Assembly: GCA_001972305.1 (NCBI GenBank)
Contig: BDDD01000917.1
Coordinates: 305,426-369,425 of the forward strand
Length of the DNA: 64,000 nt
Reading direction: 5' to 3'
Source: Cephalotus follicularis
Lineage: Eukaryota; Streptophyta; Magnoliopsida; Oxalidales; Cephalotaceae
In this document: piece by piece, positions 31,983 to 43,390 of the stretch
How the letters are laid out: each line of letters begins with the position of its first letter
How positions within the stretch are numbered: position 1 is the first letter of the stretch
Position numbers and translations under genes: made by a program
Notes under the pieces: generated by a model
The model's input: the letters and a program-made list of their open reading frames with translations, nothing else
Database searches by the model: none
Told to the model about the DNA's origin: nothing

Positions 31983-32750
31983 GTGCCCTCTCACGCAAAA
32001 GTCCTTAAAGACTTATGCACGGAAAAGAGGATCCTTCAGACTCCGAAAAAGGATTTCTTGGCAGCCAACATTAGTGCACTGCTTTCACAACCCACGATGC
32101 GAAAGTATAAAGATCCTGGCTGTCCGACAATCTCTTGTGTTATTCGAAACACGAAAATTGAGCATGCCTTTCTCGATTTAGGAGCAAGTGTGAACTTGTT
32201 GCCGTCATCGGTTTATGAGAAGCTTGGATTAGGAGAGTTAAGACCAACCACGATGACATTGCAATTAGCGGATAGGTCTGTGAAGGTGCCGCGAGGGAAA
32301 ATCGAGGATGTGTTGATAAAGGTTGGAGAGTTTTTCTTTCCTGTCGACTTCGTCGTCTTAGACACCCAGCCTGTTGCAAACTTAAATGATCAAATTCCAG
32401 TTATCCTTGGTAGACCTTTCCTCACTACAAGTAATGCGTTAATCAATTGTCAAAAACTTGAACTCAAAGAATTGCCCTCTACATTGAAATACTCATTTCT
32501 AGGTGACAACCAAACTCTTCCTGTTATCATTTCATCTGATCTTACTCCCAGTCAGGAAGAGGAGGTTATTAACCTACTCAAAGAAAATAAAGAGGCAATT
32601 GGTTGGACGATGGCTGACATCAAAGGAATTAGCCCTTCTATTTGCGAGCATCACATAAATCTCATAGAAGGATCCAAACCTTCTAGAGAACCTAAGCGAA
32701 GAGCAAATCCCTTGATGAAAGAAGCCATACAAAAAGAAATCTTAAACTGA
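31983..32750 (+). pseudogene. Athila-like protease
   Basis: Aspartic protease segment. VPSHAKVLKDLCTEKR, then PTISCVIRNTKIEHAFLDLG with the active-site variant DLGASVNLLP, LGLGELRPTTMTLQLADRSV, and VILGRPFLTTSNALINC, all characteristic of Athila/Tat proteases. The D-L-G-A form is usual for this lineage. The frame runs into the RT linker and stops at 32748-32750, where TGA replaces a TGG expected in 'LKWLDxGIIYPISDSQW'. Confidence 0.85.
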
Positions 32751-33979
32751 CTGGACAATGGGATCATCTACCCAATTTCGGATAGTCAATGGGTGAGTCC
32801 AGTCCATGTTGTCCCAAAGCAATCCGGAGTAACGGTAGTGCAATCCTCCACCGATGATTTACTTCCTACAAAAATCCAAACTGGATGGAGGGTGTGCATT
32901 GACTACCGAAGTTGAATACAGCAACCTGGAAGGATCATTTTCCACTTCCGTTTATCGATCAAATGCTAGATAGGTTAGCTGGTCATGAGTATTATTGTTT
33001 TCTCGATGGGTACTCCGGATACAATTAAATTCCCATCGCTCCGCAAGATCAAGAGAAAACCACGTTCACATGCCCTTTCGGAACATTTGCTTACCGACGC
33101 ATGCCGTTTGGCCTTTGCAATGCTCCCGCTACCTTCCAAAGGTGCATGATGAGTATTTTCTCTGACATGGTGGAAGACTTTCTTGAAGTACTTATGGATG
33201 ACTTTTTTGTGCATGGTTCCTCATTTTCTCAATGCCTTTATCACCTAAAATTAGTACTTGAAAGAAGTCGAGAGAAGAATTTGGTGCTTAATTGGGAAAA
33301 GTGTAATTTCATGGTGAAGAAGGGGATCGTTCTTGGACATGTAGTGTCAAAAGAAGGAATTCAAGTAGATAAAGTGGAAATTGAAGTCATCAAGCATTTG
33401 CCTCCACCTCGTAATATGAAAGATATCCGAGCATTCCTCGGACATGCTGGTTTTTATCGAAGGTTCATCAAGGATTTTAGCAAGGTAGCACGCCCCTTGA
33501 CTTCGCTCCTAGCAAAAGATCAAGATTTTGTTTTCTCTGATGAGTGCCTTGTAGCATTTGACCGCTTAAAGAAGGAGCTCACTTTCGCTCCTATCATTCA
33601 GGCACCCATTTGGACTGAGCCTTTTGAGATCATGTGCGACGCTTCTGATAGTGCCATTGGAGCTGTTCTCGGACAAAGAATGAATAAACTGCCTCATGTC
33701 ATTTATTATGCAAGTAGGACCCTTTCCGATGCGCAATTGAATTACACAACCACTAAGAAAGAATTCTTGGCAGTGGTCTTTGCACTTGAGAAATTTTGTT
33801 CATTTCTTTTAGGAACACATGTCATCGTGTATACTGATCATGCTGCGATTCGACATCTCATGAGTAAAAAAGATGGAAAAGCGCGTCTTATTCGGTAGGT
33901 TCTGCTCCTTCAAGAGTTTGACGTTAAAATTCGAGACAAGAAAGGAACTGAGAATTTGGTAGCCGACCATCTATCCTGA
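32751..33979 (+). pseudogene. Athila-like reverse transcriptase / RNase H
   Basis: LDNGIIYPISDSQWVSPVHV begins RT. A frameshift lies at the 'CIDYRKLN' motif near 32905. FLDGYSGYN, stop (33026-33028, CAA to TAA type), IPIAPQDQEKTTFTCPFGTF, RRMPFGLCNAPATFQRCM and the catalytic LMDDFFVHG follow; usual residues are FMDDFSVFG, so Y/F to L is a substitution next to DD. Connection: HVVSKEGIQVDKVEIEVIK, FLGHAGFYRRFIKDFSKVA. RNase H: MCDASDSAIGAVLGQ, TTKKEFLAVVFA, YTDHAAIRHLMSKK. Stops at 33896 (TGG to TAG type) and 33977 (CGA to TGA type). Confidence 0.9.
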
Positions 33980-34749
33980 CTTTCCAATACACCCGAGGTC
34001 CATGGTCTGATTAACGAGAGTTTTCCTAATGAGCAGATTATGCGTGTTGAGAGCGAACCATGGTACGCGGACATAGTGAATTATCTTGTTACGGGAAGCG
34101 TACCCTCGGATTGGTCCGCTCAAGCTAGGCATAGGTTTCTGTCGCAAGCAAAACATTTTTATTGGGATGATCCTTATCTTTTCAAAGCTTGTCCGGATTT
34201 AATTTTGCGACGATGTGTTCCTGATCATGAGCTCACAAGCTCGCCACACCATATCATCCCCAAACGAGTGGGCAAGTTGAAGTATCTAATCGTCAAATCA
34301 AGCAAATTCTCGAAAAAACAGTCAACCCCAACAGAAAGGATTGGTCCATGCGACTTGTGGATGCTTTATGGGCTTATCGAATCGCTTTCAAAAGTGACCT
34401 TGGTCAATCTCCCTACCGTCTTGTGTATGGTAAAGCTTGTCATCTTCCTGTGGAGTTAGAACATCGAGCATTTTGGGCTATTAAGCAATTTAATTTTGAT
34501 CGTTCCATTGCGGGTAGTCATCATGCACTTCAATTATCTGAGTTAGAAGAAATTCGAAATGACGCATATGACAATGCAAAGATTTCCAAAGAAAAGACCA
34601 AGGCTTTTCATGATGCGCGGATTTTGCGGAAAAATTTTGAAGTAGGAGACAAGGTTCTTTTATATAATTCACGTTTACATTTGTTTCCTGGAAAATTGAT
34701 ATCTCCACTAGGGCCACCTAGGGGTTTAACGGCTTGTTGCATAAGCTAA
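33980..34749 (+). pseudogene. Athila-like integrase with catalytic core deleted
   Basis: PWYADIVNYLVTG and FYWDDPYLFKACPDLILRRC begin the integrase zinc region (HHCC), up to VPDHE near 34228. The sequence then jumps to [17 protein letters not shown]-type text in another frame (34240-34300), so the first two catalytic aspartates are gone. [39 protein letters not shown] and [20 protein letters not shown] follow. The last expected segment ('RSRWSGPF') is replaced by [10 protein letters not shown]. No env-like ORF follows. Confidence 0.85.
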
Positions 34750-34907
34750 ATGCAATCGTGATTCCTACGAAAGTGAGTTAGGTTTTTGTTTATGTTCTTG
34801 TTTGTGTTTTCAGTTTTTATTTTTGTGTTTGTGTGTGTGTGTTTTCTGGTTTTTAGCTTTCTATTTTGGTTGCTTGAGGACAAGCAAAGTCTAAGTATGG
34901 AGGTATT
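34750..34907 (+). mobile_element. Element E 3' UTR and polypurine tract
   Basis: Short AT-rich UTR ending in CTAAGTATGGAGGTA (34891-34905), a slightly decayed form of the Athila tract 'CTAAGTATGGGGGT' that is intact in H (minus strand near 51630). The LTR starts at 34908. Confidence 0.75.
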
Positions 34908-35627
34908 TGTTTAGCATAAAAATGTGTTGTTTTTAATGATTTATTTGTGATATTTTTATGCTTGGAATAGACTACTTTGGTTGTGTTATGTTGATTTTCA
35001 GATATAAGTGCAAAAGGACCAAAGTGCAAGAATACTACCCAAACTTGTGCAAATTGGAGCTTGAAAGAGTAAAGATTGAAGAATTGACAAAATCGGCAGA
35101 AAACAGAGTAAACACGTCGATGTCTATCATACACCTCGATGTCTTTTCTGGGTTTACAACAAAGACGTCGATGTCTTTCGATAAGGATCGGCGTCTTTTC
35201 TGGAAAATGCAACTTTCCTTCAAGAGCTATGAGAAAGGGATCGACGTCTTTCATCATAGGGATCGACGTCTTTGAGCAAAATCGACCTATAACTTTTGGA
35301 GCAAAAGACATCAACGTCCTTCATCATAGGATTCGACGTCTTTCATGCGCATCTCAGCAAAACGCGACTTTTACAAGAAGACATCGACGTCTTTCAAAAG
35401 AAGTCGACGTCTTCCTCTGCAGCAGAAATAGAAAGATTAGATTTTTGCCAGATTTTGTAACTAGGATTGCTTTATTTTCGTTTTTGATCAGTTTTGTAGT
35501 ATATAAGCAACATATGGCCAGCCAAATTGTATAGAGAGAGGCTGGTAGGAACCCTAATTTCTTTTATCAATTTAGTTTTGTATCACAATGTTTAGTAGCT
35601 AAACTTTTCAAGGTTTTGGTGAAGAAC
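34908..35627 (+). mobile_element. Element E 3' LTR, first part
   Basis: Starts TGTTTAGCATAAAAATG and is nearly identical to 28772 onward, but includes the 318-bp GTCGAC array (35095-35412) that the 5' LTR lacks. It is interrupted at 35627 (AGAAC) by element D and resumes at 46079. Confidence 0.85.
35095..35412. repeat. AAAGACGTCGACGTCTTT palindrome array in E 3' LTR
   Basis: Ten motifs in 318 bp, for example GTCGATGTC at 35116-35124, AAAGACGTCGATGTCTTT at 35161-35178, ATCGACGTCTTT near 35238 and 35261, AAGACATCGACGTCTTT at 35378-35394 and AAGTCGACGTCTT at 35401-35413. Motif ends are AAAGA and TCTTT, the core is GTCGAC or ATCGAC/GTCGAT. Spacers of 10-45 bp are unrelated to one another. Confidence 0.85.
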
Positions 35628-38324
35628 TGTAATAACCGCAAATTCAATTAATGTATATTGATCCAAATTTGAAATAAAATATACATTTTAATTGAGTTAA
35701 TTGTCCAATTATATTAATTTTTATGATTGGTAATTGCTTGGGATGATTGAATGTGCAATTGGAGAAGTATCAAAGATTAGGAAACCCTAAAACAGCTCAA
35801 ACAGCCGACTGTCACAGGGCAACAGTCAACTGTTTGGGGTATGTGGAAGGCAGTCGACTGCCAGTTGAATCCAGTAGACTGGATTAGTCCAGGACAGACT
35901 CCTGGCATGTGCAGAGAGAAGGATGACAGGGTGTAGGTGGCACATGCGTGTCACCACCTGCCAGAACAAGAAAAGTGAATGCTTGCATGTTCTCTGCTGA
36001 CCTACAACCTGCAAATTGGAAAAAAAAATAATGAGAGAAAGGTAAAGAGAGGGATGCATGTGATGGAAAGAAAAAAAGAGAAAAGTGAGTGCATGTGACT
36101 TAGAGAAGGAATCTGACGAATTCAAAAGACTTTTGACCTTATATCAGCTGATTGAATGGTGAAATGAGTGTTAGAAAACACTGAGTGAGGAGAGGGATTA
36201 TTGAGGGCTTGCATTGGATGATTTAGAGAGCTCAAAGGAGGATTTGGAAGCTTTAGACTCTTAGTAAGTTTCTAAACTCGAGCTCACTGCCATGTGTGAT
36301 CAAATAGCTAGGAGTATGTGGAATATCCTCTGTTAATATTTAGGATTAACAACTTCTAAAATTGAAAAGGAAATTGGTAAATGGATCAAGTGGAAATGGT
36401 GACTATAACCTCTAGAATGGATTATAGTTGTTGTTAATGTTAGGATATATGCTTACTGGTTTCCTAAGTATGTTTATACCTTCTGTCAAAACAAGTTAAG
36501 ATCAATGAAAATTTAATGATATTTGGCATAAAGTTCAAAGAGAAAGTGGTAGAATGGTAAGAGAAATATTAAGACTCAATGAGCTAGTGATTAAGCTACT
36601 GTTGGAATTGTAATTGTTATAAATAATTACTGAAACCTACTGGTACTAATGCATGTACATGCATACATAGATTGAACTTGCTGGATTGAAAGATTATTGG
36701 TGAAGAAGGCTTGAAACTTAAAGAGAAAGATCAAACTCAATTGATATTGGGATAGCGATTTGAGGTAGGGGTAATGATATGTTATGGAAGATATAGTATG
36801 CATATAGTGTATGTCTATTTTCTGCATGATTACATGTGTTGAAATTGCTTGGAAATTGAACTTGAAGTGCATGACTTGCTACTGCCTGCATTTTCTGGGC
36901 AGAGGCAGTCGACTGCTCCTCATGGCAATCGACTACTCAACCTATCCAGTCGACTGCCAAGGCAAAGCAGTCGACTACTCAACCAAGGCAGTCGGCTATT
37001 CTTGAAGGCAACCGAATGTTCTGGGTAAAACTTCTGGTATAAGTCCTATCAAGACCTCAATTTTGAATGTAATGAACTTGGCCTCCATATGGATGACTAG
37101 AACAGTTAATCCTGGCCTCATATACAATTACATTCCAAAACTAAACAATGTACGCACTCCTTGTGAGAGTTGTCCAAGAAGAACTATGGTTACTAATAAC
37201 CTTCAATGAATTGTAATGTTACTGTACCCTTGTTACTGTTGTTGTATATGCTTCTGTTATATTTAGTATATACTGAATTGAGTGTGCATAACACTACTGT
37301 TTCACAAAATTACTGTAATTGAACCTACTAGTGCTATAAGCACAATCACCGGTTTTAATCTATGTTTCAAAATGAAACTTATTGATACCGTTTGACCTAC
37401 TGTTTTGTTCCGTAACCAGGAACCAATATTGAACTAAAAGCTGTTCCTCTAAGGAGACGCACAGTTACTGAGTATTAAACGTTTCTAAAGAAAACTTTTA
37501 CTTTATTGCATATGGACTATATATGTAATATTGTTACTGAATTGATTGAATTGATTGTTTATGTTACTGTCGTTAGTCGAGTGATAGGAGACATCACTGA
37601 CTACGGAGGTGGTCCTATGTGCCAGGAGTTGGCTAGAGCATCCACTCATACTGTCTGCAATGCAGAACTGAACGTTATAAACTGTCCAATAATGCCGGTA
37701 GTAAATGTTACCTGAACTATCATCTTCGGGGTGTAGGGTTAAAGTTAGGTGGTGCGCAATTGGTGCTAGGAGTTAGCGACATGTGACACCCAACCACTGT
37801 ACTGAATTGATTTTACCCTTGTGCGGTATTCTTGAATTGTACTATCTATGGCCACTTGGCATGATTGCTCATATATTGGCTCATTTAAATGTTAATTTGA
37901 TATAAACTGTCATACATGTTGCATTCATATATTCCTTATCATGCATTATCTTCCTACTTAGCATAGTGAGGACAACGGCTAACCCCTACAATTTCAGATT
38001 AAGCGAAGACGTGTGGAGATTGCCGCTGAATCTTGGAGAACTTTTATTGTCAATTTAAGGTTGTTATTTCCTTTATGATGTATTTTATTGTATCGAACGG
38101 ATCACATCCCGTGTTGGGTTGTATTTCCGTTTATGTAAGGATAATTATTGGTTTCACCCGCACGTAGTATGGGATGCGTGCGGACGGCTTATAATTATAT
38201 TCTGGCTTATCGTATGCTTCCGCAAATTTGTTTACGAATTGTGCTAGAATATTATTTATGCTTATTTCTGATATCACCACATATGCTGGTCCATTGTACG
38301 TGAATGGAAATACGGGATGTGACA
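35628..38324 (+). mobile_element. Element D (Tekay-like gypsy) 5' LTR
   Basis: 2697 bp from TGTAATAACCGC to GGGATGTGACA, collinear with 43391-46078. The element lies inside the E 3' LTR with AGAAC before it (35623-35627) and AAAAC after it (46079-46083). GGCAGTCGACTGCC, a perfect 14-bp palindrome, is at 35849-35862, with four more CAGTCGACT-type motifs at 36904-37015. Non-coding. Confidence 0.9.
35798..37030. repeat. CAGTCGACTG palindromes in D 5' LTR (two clusters)
   Basis: Cluster one (35798-35880) has CAGCCGACTGT, CAGTCAACTGT and GGCAGTCGACTGCC. Cluster two (36903-37022) has GGCAGTCGACTGC, GGCAATCGACTAC, CCAGTCGACTGCC, GCAGTCGACTAC, GGCAGTCGGCTAT and GGCAACCGAATGT. The 3' LTR carries the same at 43564-43640 and 44673-44790. 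Confidence 0.85.
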
Positions 38325-38327
38325 GCA

Positions 38328-38339
38328 TGGTATCAAAGC
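38328..38339 (+). promoter_or_regulatory. Element D primer-binding site
   Basis: TGGTATCAAAGC, one G-to-A difference from the initiator Met-tRNA site TGGTATCAGAGC, three bases after the LTR. Confidence 0.85.
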
Positions 38340-38549
38340 ATATTCCATATATGCTAAGCTGGGATAAGTTTCTCAAAAATTAAGTAAATTGTTTCCTAAT
38401 GATTTTGTCATTCCATATAGGAAGCAGAATGGACCTACGAAGGGGAAGAAGGGGAAGGTGTAGAGCCGACGAGGGGATCAATGCTCCGCCAGCACCTGAA
38501 AATGTTCCGCAAATGAATGAAGGAGTTAATGTTCCTCCAGTACACGATG

Positions 38550-40515
38550 TGTCACACCCCGTCTTTCCACGTCATAGACAGAATATAAAGTGGTAAGGCA
38601 ATCAACAAGAAAATAATCCAGCTCATGTAAAATACCGATAATTTAAAACCTTCGTTAGCGGAAGCAATAACTTAACGAGCCGAATATAAAAACGCATCAC
38701 GCATCCCATACTACGTGATGCCCAATAAACCAACATAACTGTTGATCGCCCAAAACGGAGCGTGAAATAATACATCAGTACGAGATAACAATGTAAGTCA
38801 GAAACTTAAAACAATACATTTCTCTGTCTTTGGAAATACTTCCCCAATCATTTCGAAAACATATACATTCATAATTTATACATTTTCGTAATTTACAAAA
38901 TAGTTCTCTATCATTGGAAATACTTCCCCAATCATTTTGATAATATATAAATTCAGGTGTTGACAAATATACATTTTCGTACCCAAATGATCATAATAAT
39001 CATGCAAGCTTTTCAAAATGGTTTAACACTTTTAGGAAAGCAACCATAATGCAAAACACAACAACAATGCAACCATATGCTCAGAATGCATCTAGGTTCA
39101 TTTCTAGAGTCATTTCGGGTCTAACGGTTCTCATTCAAGCAAAATCCTGCTAATCAGGGGAAAAGGCGTCGATGTCATTCCACAAGGCGTTGACGTCTTT
39201 TTCATACCAGAGGTATCAGAACACAAGTCTTGGTTTTAGAGGGAAAAATACAACCTTTTAATCCTTCGGATAAACGAATATCACTCTATAAACATATAAG
39301 GTATGCTACTGGTTAACAAAGACACAACCAGAACATCAAATCGAAATCAAACAGGCGATCCCAAGTGGCTTAGATGGCCATCCGAAACGAACATCATAGT
39401 TCACACAATTCCCAGAAAAGGAGTTGACGTCTTTATAAAAGACATCGTTGTCTTTTACAACACAGAACGTGTTTTCCACAGTTTTAACACACCAAGCCAT
39501 TTCTAAATCAATCCTTTTCACATGCAATACACGTATTCATGTAATCATACATGCATAATCAACTCAGTGTATCTCAGTAATACTACAACAAGTCCAGAAT
39601 CTCAATCCAAGCATCAATATGCAATTCATCATGCTATACCTTAACTTAGAACTCAAAATGCACATATAAATCTATCACTTTCCCCTACCTTAATGTTCCA
39701 AGTTAGGAACCAGAAAGTCCACCTCTTTAAGTATCCAACAGGTCACAGCAGCCTCTCTAGGTCCGTCCCGTAGCTGCACTAGTGGTTCCCAGGTCCAAGC
39801 TCCAAGCTTCAAGCCCAACAATGGCACACACACACTCACGGTTTTCTTCTGGTGTTATAAAACGAGAGAGATAAGTGGGGAGGAAGATCCTTAAGCAGAC
39901 GGCTTCCTCCTACCCTTTTCCTTTTGTCATTACACAGGCCAACCCGAGATCTCTCCCACTTTCCTTCTTTCTGCATATTCTTTTCATTTTATAACCTTCT
40001 TTCTGCAGGTTGCATATTAGGATGGCATAATCCTTGCATGTTCCATGTGAGGGTAGGTTTTAGTGCTCCTGGTCAGTGCACCAACATGCCCAACACGTCG
40101 AAATGCACTTGAAAAGGCATTAGGTAAAGCCTCTAAACAATTCCCCCCACATGTTATTCTGCCGACGAAGAACGTGTTGGCCATTCTTACAAAGGCGTCG
40201 ACGTCTTTCATTAGACGTCGATGTCATTTCATTTTGTAAGAAAGTGTCGATGCCTTCTTCCGTCGTCGACGTGCATGTTCCTTCAAACACGTGTGCTCTG
40301 GCTCCCAAAGGCATCGACATTTTCCCAAAAGACGTCGATGTCTTTATCCCAGAACTACGCCGTTTCAAGCTTTTAACATACACATTCCATTACCAAGGTC
40401 ATAAGTAGGGTTTACAAGCATCTCTTGAGTTCAAACTCGACATTCTCATTAAATCAAGTTTAACGATTACATCACAAATGGAGATATTACATCCAGGAAA
40501 ATACCGGGCGTTACA
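38550..40515 (-). mobile_element. S1: solo LTR, Tekay-like, reverse orientation
   Basis: 1966 bp. On the plus strand it reads TGTCACACCCCG to CGGGCGTTACA, so on the minus strand it is a TGTAACGCCCG...GGGTGTGACA LTR. Perfect 5-bp target repeats CGATG lie at 38545-38549 and 40516-40520, and gag of element D reads across once S1 is ignored. No internal region remains, so it is a solo LTR from LTR-LTR recombination. Same family as S2 (17796-18236). Small ORFs inside are not genes. Confidence 0.92.
39160..40350. repeat. AAAGACGTCGACGTCTTT motifs in S1
   Basis: Three groups: 39165-39202 (GGCGTCGATGTC, GGCGTTGACGTCTTT), 39420-39456 (AGTTGACGTCTTT, AAAGACATCGTTGTCTTTT) and 40193-40345 (GGCGTCGACGTCTTT, AGACGTCGATGTC, GTGTCGATGCC, CGTCGTCGACGTG, GGCATCGAC, and AAAGACGTCGATGTCTTT at 40328-40345, identical to the E motif at 35161-35178). 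Confidence 0.85.
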
Positions 40516-41524
40516 CGATGAGAGGAGTTACTTTGAGCGCATGGCTGATCTTTTCCAGCAGCAGATCCAAGCCAATGCTGCACACATGGAACAGATGAGA
40601 CGGATGTATGAGGCTACTCAAGCCTGACAGTGTGTCCTAGAAGTCAATCATGTTGGTGATTTTGGCAGAGACCTGGAGCGGTTCATGAGGCAGAATCCTC
40701 CTACATTCCTGGGAGAGTTGGATGCCAATGTAGCTGAGCGATGGATGAGAGACATGGAGAGGATATTTGAAGCCTTGAGATGTACCGATGAACAAAAGAT
40801 TACCTTTGCTGTGTACCGCCTATGGGGTGAAGCTACTCATTGGTGGGAAATGGTTGAAGCAAAGTGGGAATCTCCAAATCTGGACAGAACTTGGGAACGA
40901 TTTCAGTCATAGTTCTCTGTAGCTTATGTTCCACAGATGGAACGAGACAGGAGAGAGACAGAATTGATGGAGTTACGTCAAGGTGATATGACGGTAGCTC
41001 AGTACCAGACCCGTTTTGTGGAGTTAGCTCGGCACACACCCTATCTCGTAGAGGGTGAATCTAGAAAGATCCGACGGTTCCTGAAAGGCCTTCGTCAGGA
41101 TATCCAATCTAAGTTATTACTGTTGCAGCTAACATCTTTTATAGATATTGCTAAGAGGGCTAGGATTCTGGAGTCTGATGCAAATGATAGAAGGATAGAG
41201 CGGTCTCGTACTCAATCGAGACCAGCACAGTCACAAGGGCAGGGTAGCAACAAACTTGCTGGTTCTACAAAGTCTGGAAATAAGAATCAAGGAGGTTCTC
41301 GACGCAACAATTTCCGATCAAGAACTCCTAACCGAAGTGGCCAATAGAACTCTGAAGGATGTAGTTACTGTGGACGTCAGAACCACAATGAGAGTGAATG
41401 CTGGAAGAAGACGGGGAAGTGCCTGAGGTGTGGCTCACAAGATCACATGTTGAGTAATTGCCCAATGATGAAGGATCAAGCACGCGGCCAATAGGGAAGT
41501 GCTGGTGCTAGTGGTAGTGTTGCG

Positions 41525-41708
41525 GTGGCTCAACCACGAAGAGACACCGGGAATGGGATTATGAAAGGTAGGGTCTATACCTTATCTAAAGATGATGTGC
41601 CAGAATCTACTACTGTTGTGGGAGGTACTATTTACATATCTGGCATATTAGCTCATGTATTGATTGACCCTGGTGCGACGCATTCATTCATTGCATCTGA
41701 ATTTGCTT
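41525..41708 (+). pseudogene. Element D protease N-terminal part
   Basis: Gag C-terminus followed by the aspartic protease: VVGGTIYISGILAHVLIDPG, with active site DPGATHSFIASEFA (D-P-G-A replaces the more usual D-S/T-G). The frame then breaks at 41708 and RNase H sequence follows directly, so the rest of protease, all of RT and most of RNase H are deleted. Confidence 0.8.
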
Positions 41709-43345
41709 GAGAGGCGATGGGTAGAATTCTTTAATGATTACAACTGCAATATTCAATACCACCCGGGGAAGGCGAATGTAGTGGCTGATGCGGTGAGTCG
41801 CAAGGCAATGATTGCTGGAGCAATGGTCTCACAGTGGAAGATATTGGAGGAATTTCAGAGATGGAATCCGTTCATGGTTTCCCAAGGAGTTATTGTGGCA
41901 AGTCTGAGAGCACAACCGGAACTGCTGGAACGTATTCTGACTGCTCAGTACAGTGATTCTGAATTGTGGAGTATTCGTGAGAACCTGGACGATGATTCTG
42001 AGTTCTCCATTCATACTGATGGCATATTGAGGTTCCGAGGCAGGATATGTGTTCCGAATGACGAGGCTATCAAGAATGAGCTACTGCAACAAGCTCACAA
42101 ATCAAAGTACAGTGTTCACCCAGGAAGTTCCAAGATGTGGCACGACCTGAAGAAGAATTACTGGTGGAGTGGTATGAAGAGAGAAATTGCATAATATGTA
42201 GCAAGATGTTTGACCTATCAAAGAGTGAAGGCTGAACATCAGAAACCTGAGAGACTGCTACAATCGCTATCGGTGGCTGAATGGAAATGGGAACATGTGA
42301 CCATGGACTTTGTGTCGGGGTTGCCAAGGTCACGAAATCAACATGAAGCGGTGTGGGTTGTTGTGGACAGACTCACTAAGTCTACACACTTTCTTCCAAT
42401 GAACATGACATATTCTATCGAGAAGCTTGCTCGATTGTATATACGGGAAATAGTGAGATTACAGGGGTGCCGGTCAGTATTGTTTGTGACCGAGATGCTA
42501 GATTTACTTCAAGGTTCTGGAAGAAGTTCCAAACAGCAATGGGAATGACCTTGAACTTTAGCACTGCATTTCACCCACAGAGTGACGGACAGTCCAAGCG
42601 AACTATCCAGACTCTGGAGGATATGTTACGGGCTTGCATGATTGATTTTACTGGGAGTTGGGAGGATCATCTGGCATTGATTGAGTTCTCCTACAATAAC
42701 AGTTTCCACACCAGCATTGGAATGGCTCCGTATGAAGCCTTATATGGGAGAAAATGCAGATCACCTATTTGCTGGGACGAAGTAGGTGAGAGACAAGTGC
42801 TTGGACCGGACTTAGTACAAGAAACCACTAATAAAGTGGAGATGATCAAGAAGAGGTTGCTAACTGCACAGAGTCGGCAAAAGAGTTACGCCGATAGCAA
42901 GAGAAGGAAACTGGAATTCGAGAAGGGAGATCATGTTTTCTTGAAGATTTCACCTTCGAAGGAGATATACTGTTTTGGCCTCAAAGGGAAGTTGGCTCCA
43001 AGATATATTGGACCCTATGAGATACTAGAGAGAGTGGGGGAGGTAGCATACCAGATTGCACTACCAACTAGCTTGTCGGACGTGCATAACGTATTTCATG
43101 TTTCCGTGTTACGGAAATACGTACCCGATCCATCTCACATTTTGAGCTACGACCCTAGATTCATTAGTCCGAGATTAACATATAAAGAAAGGCCAAAAAG
43201 GATTGTAGATAGAATGGAAAAGGTCCTAAGGAACAAGACCATCCCTATGGTAAAAGTGCTGTGGCGTTTTCATGGAGCTGAGGAAGCTACGTGGGAGCGT
43301 GAGGATGAAATGAGGGAAACATTTCACCACTTGTTCGAAATGTAA
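41709..43345 (+). pseudogene. Element D RNase H end and integrase with chromodomain-like tail
   Basis: ERRWVEFFNDYNCNIQYHPG and KANVVADAVSRKAM end RNase H. Integrase: zinc finger HKSKYSVHPGSSKMWHDLKK then YWWSGMKREIA, stop 42192-42194, RCLTYQRVKAEHQKPE; core FVSGLPRSRNQHEAVWVVVD (D in VVVDRLTKSTHF), then a frame change near 42467, SIVCDRDARFTSRFWKKFQT (second D), FHPQSDGQSKRTIQTLEDML (Q/K at the position near the third acidic residue; E usual in 'QSERTIQ'). C-terminal: APRYIGPYEILERVGEVAYQ, and the chromodomain-like VDRMEKVLRNKTIPMVKVLW to ATWEREDEMRETFHHLF. The gypsy integrase and tail place D with Tekay-like chromoviruses. Confidence 0.9.
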
Positions 43346-43375
43346 TGAAAGGCTAAATTTGAGGATGAATTTTCT

Positions 43376-43390
43376 GTAAGGAGGGGGGAA
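43376..43390 (+). promoter_or_regulatory. Element D polypurine tract
   Basis: gtaaggaggggggaa directly before the 3' LTR start at 43391. Confidence 0.85.

Larger units (their letters stand above)
38429..41524 (+). pseudogene. Element D gag, split by solo LTR S1
   Basis: Gag begins MDLRRGRRGRCRADEG at 38429, the start supported by the related G1 and G3 gag starts. It is interrupted at codon ~40 by S1 (38550-40515) and resumes at 40516 with DERSYFERMADLFQQQIQAN. The capsid (Retrotrans_gag) core follows: FMRQNPPTFLGELDANVAER, EATHWWEMVEA, LMELRQGDMTVAQYQTRFVE, then two CCHC knuckles, CSYCGRQNHNESEC and CLRCGSQDHMLSNC (41360-41465). Stops at 40625-40627, 40910-40912, 41345-41347 and 41492-41494 (TGA once, TAG three times); CGA to TGA and CAG to TAG changes would explain them. 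Confidence 0.85.

Noticed and set aside
35095-35412. CRISPR-like array
   Set aside because: Repeats are short (12-18 bp), variable, unevenly spaced (10-45 bp) and in an LTR of a plant element. No cas genes; plant nuclear DNA.
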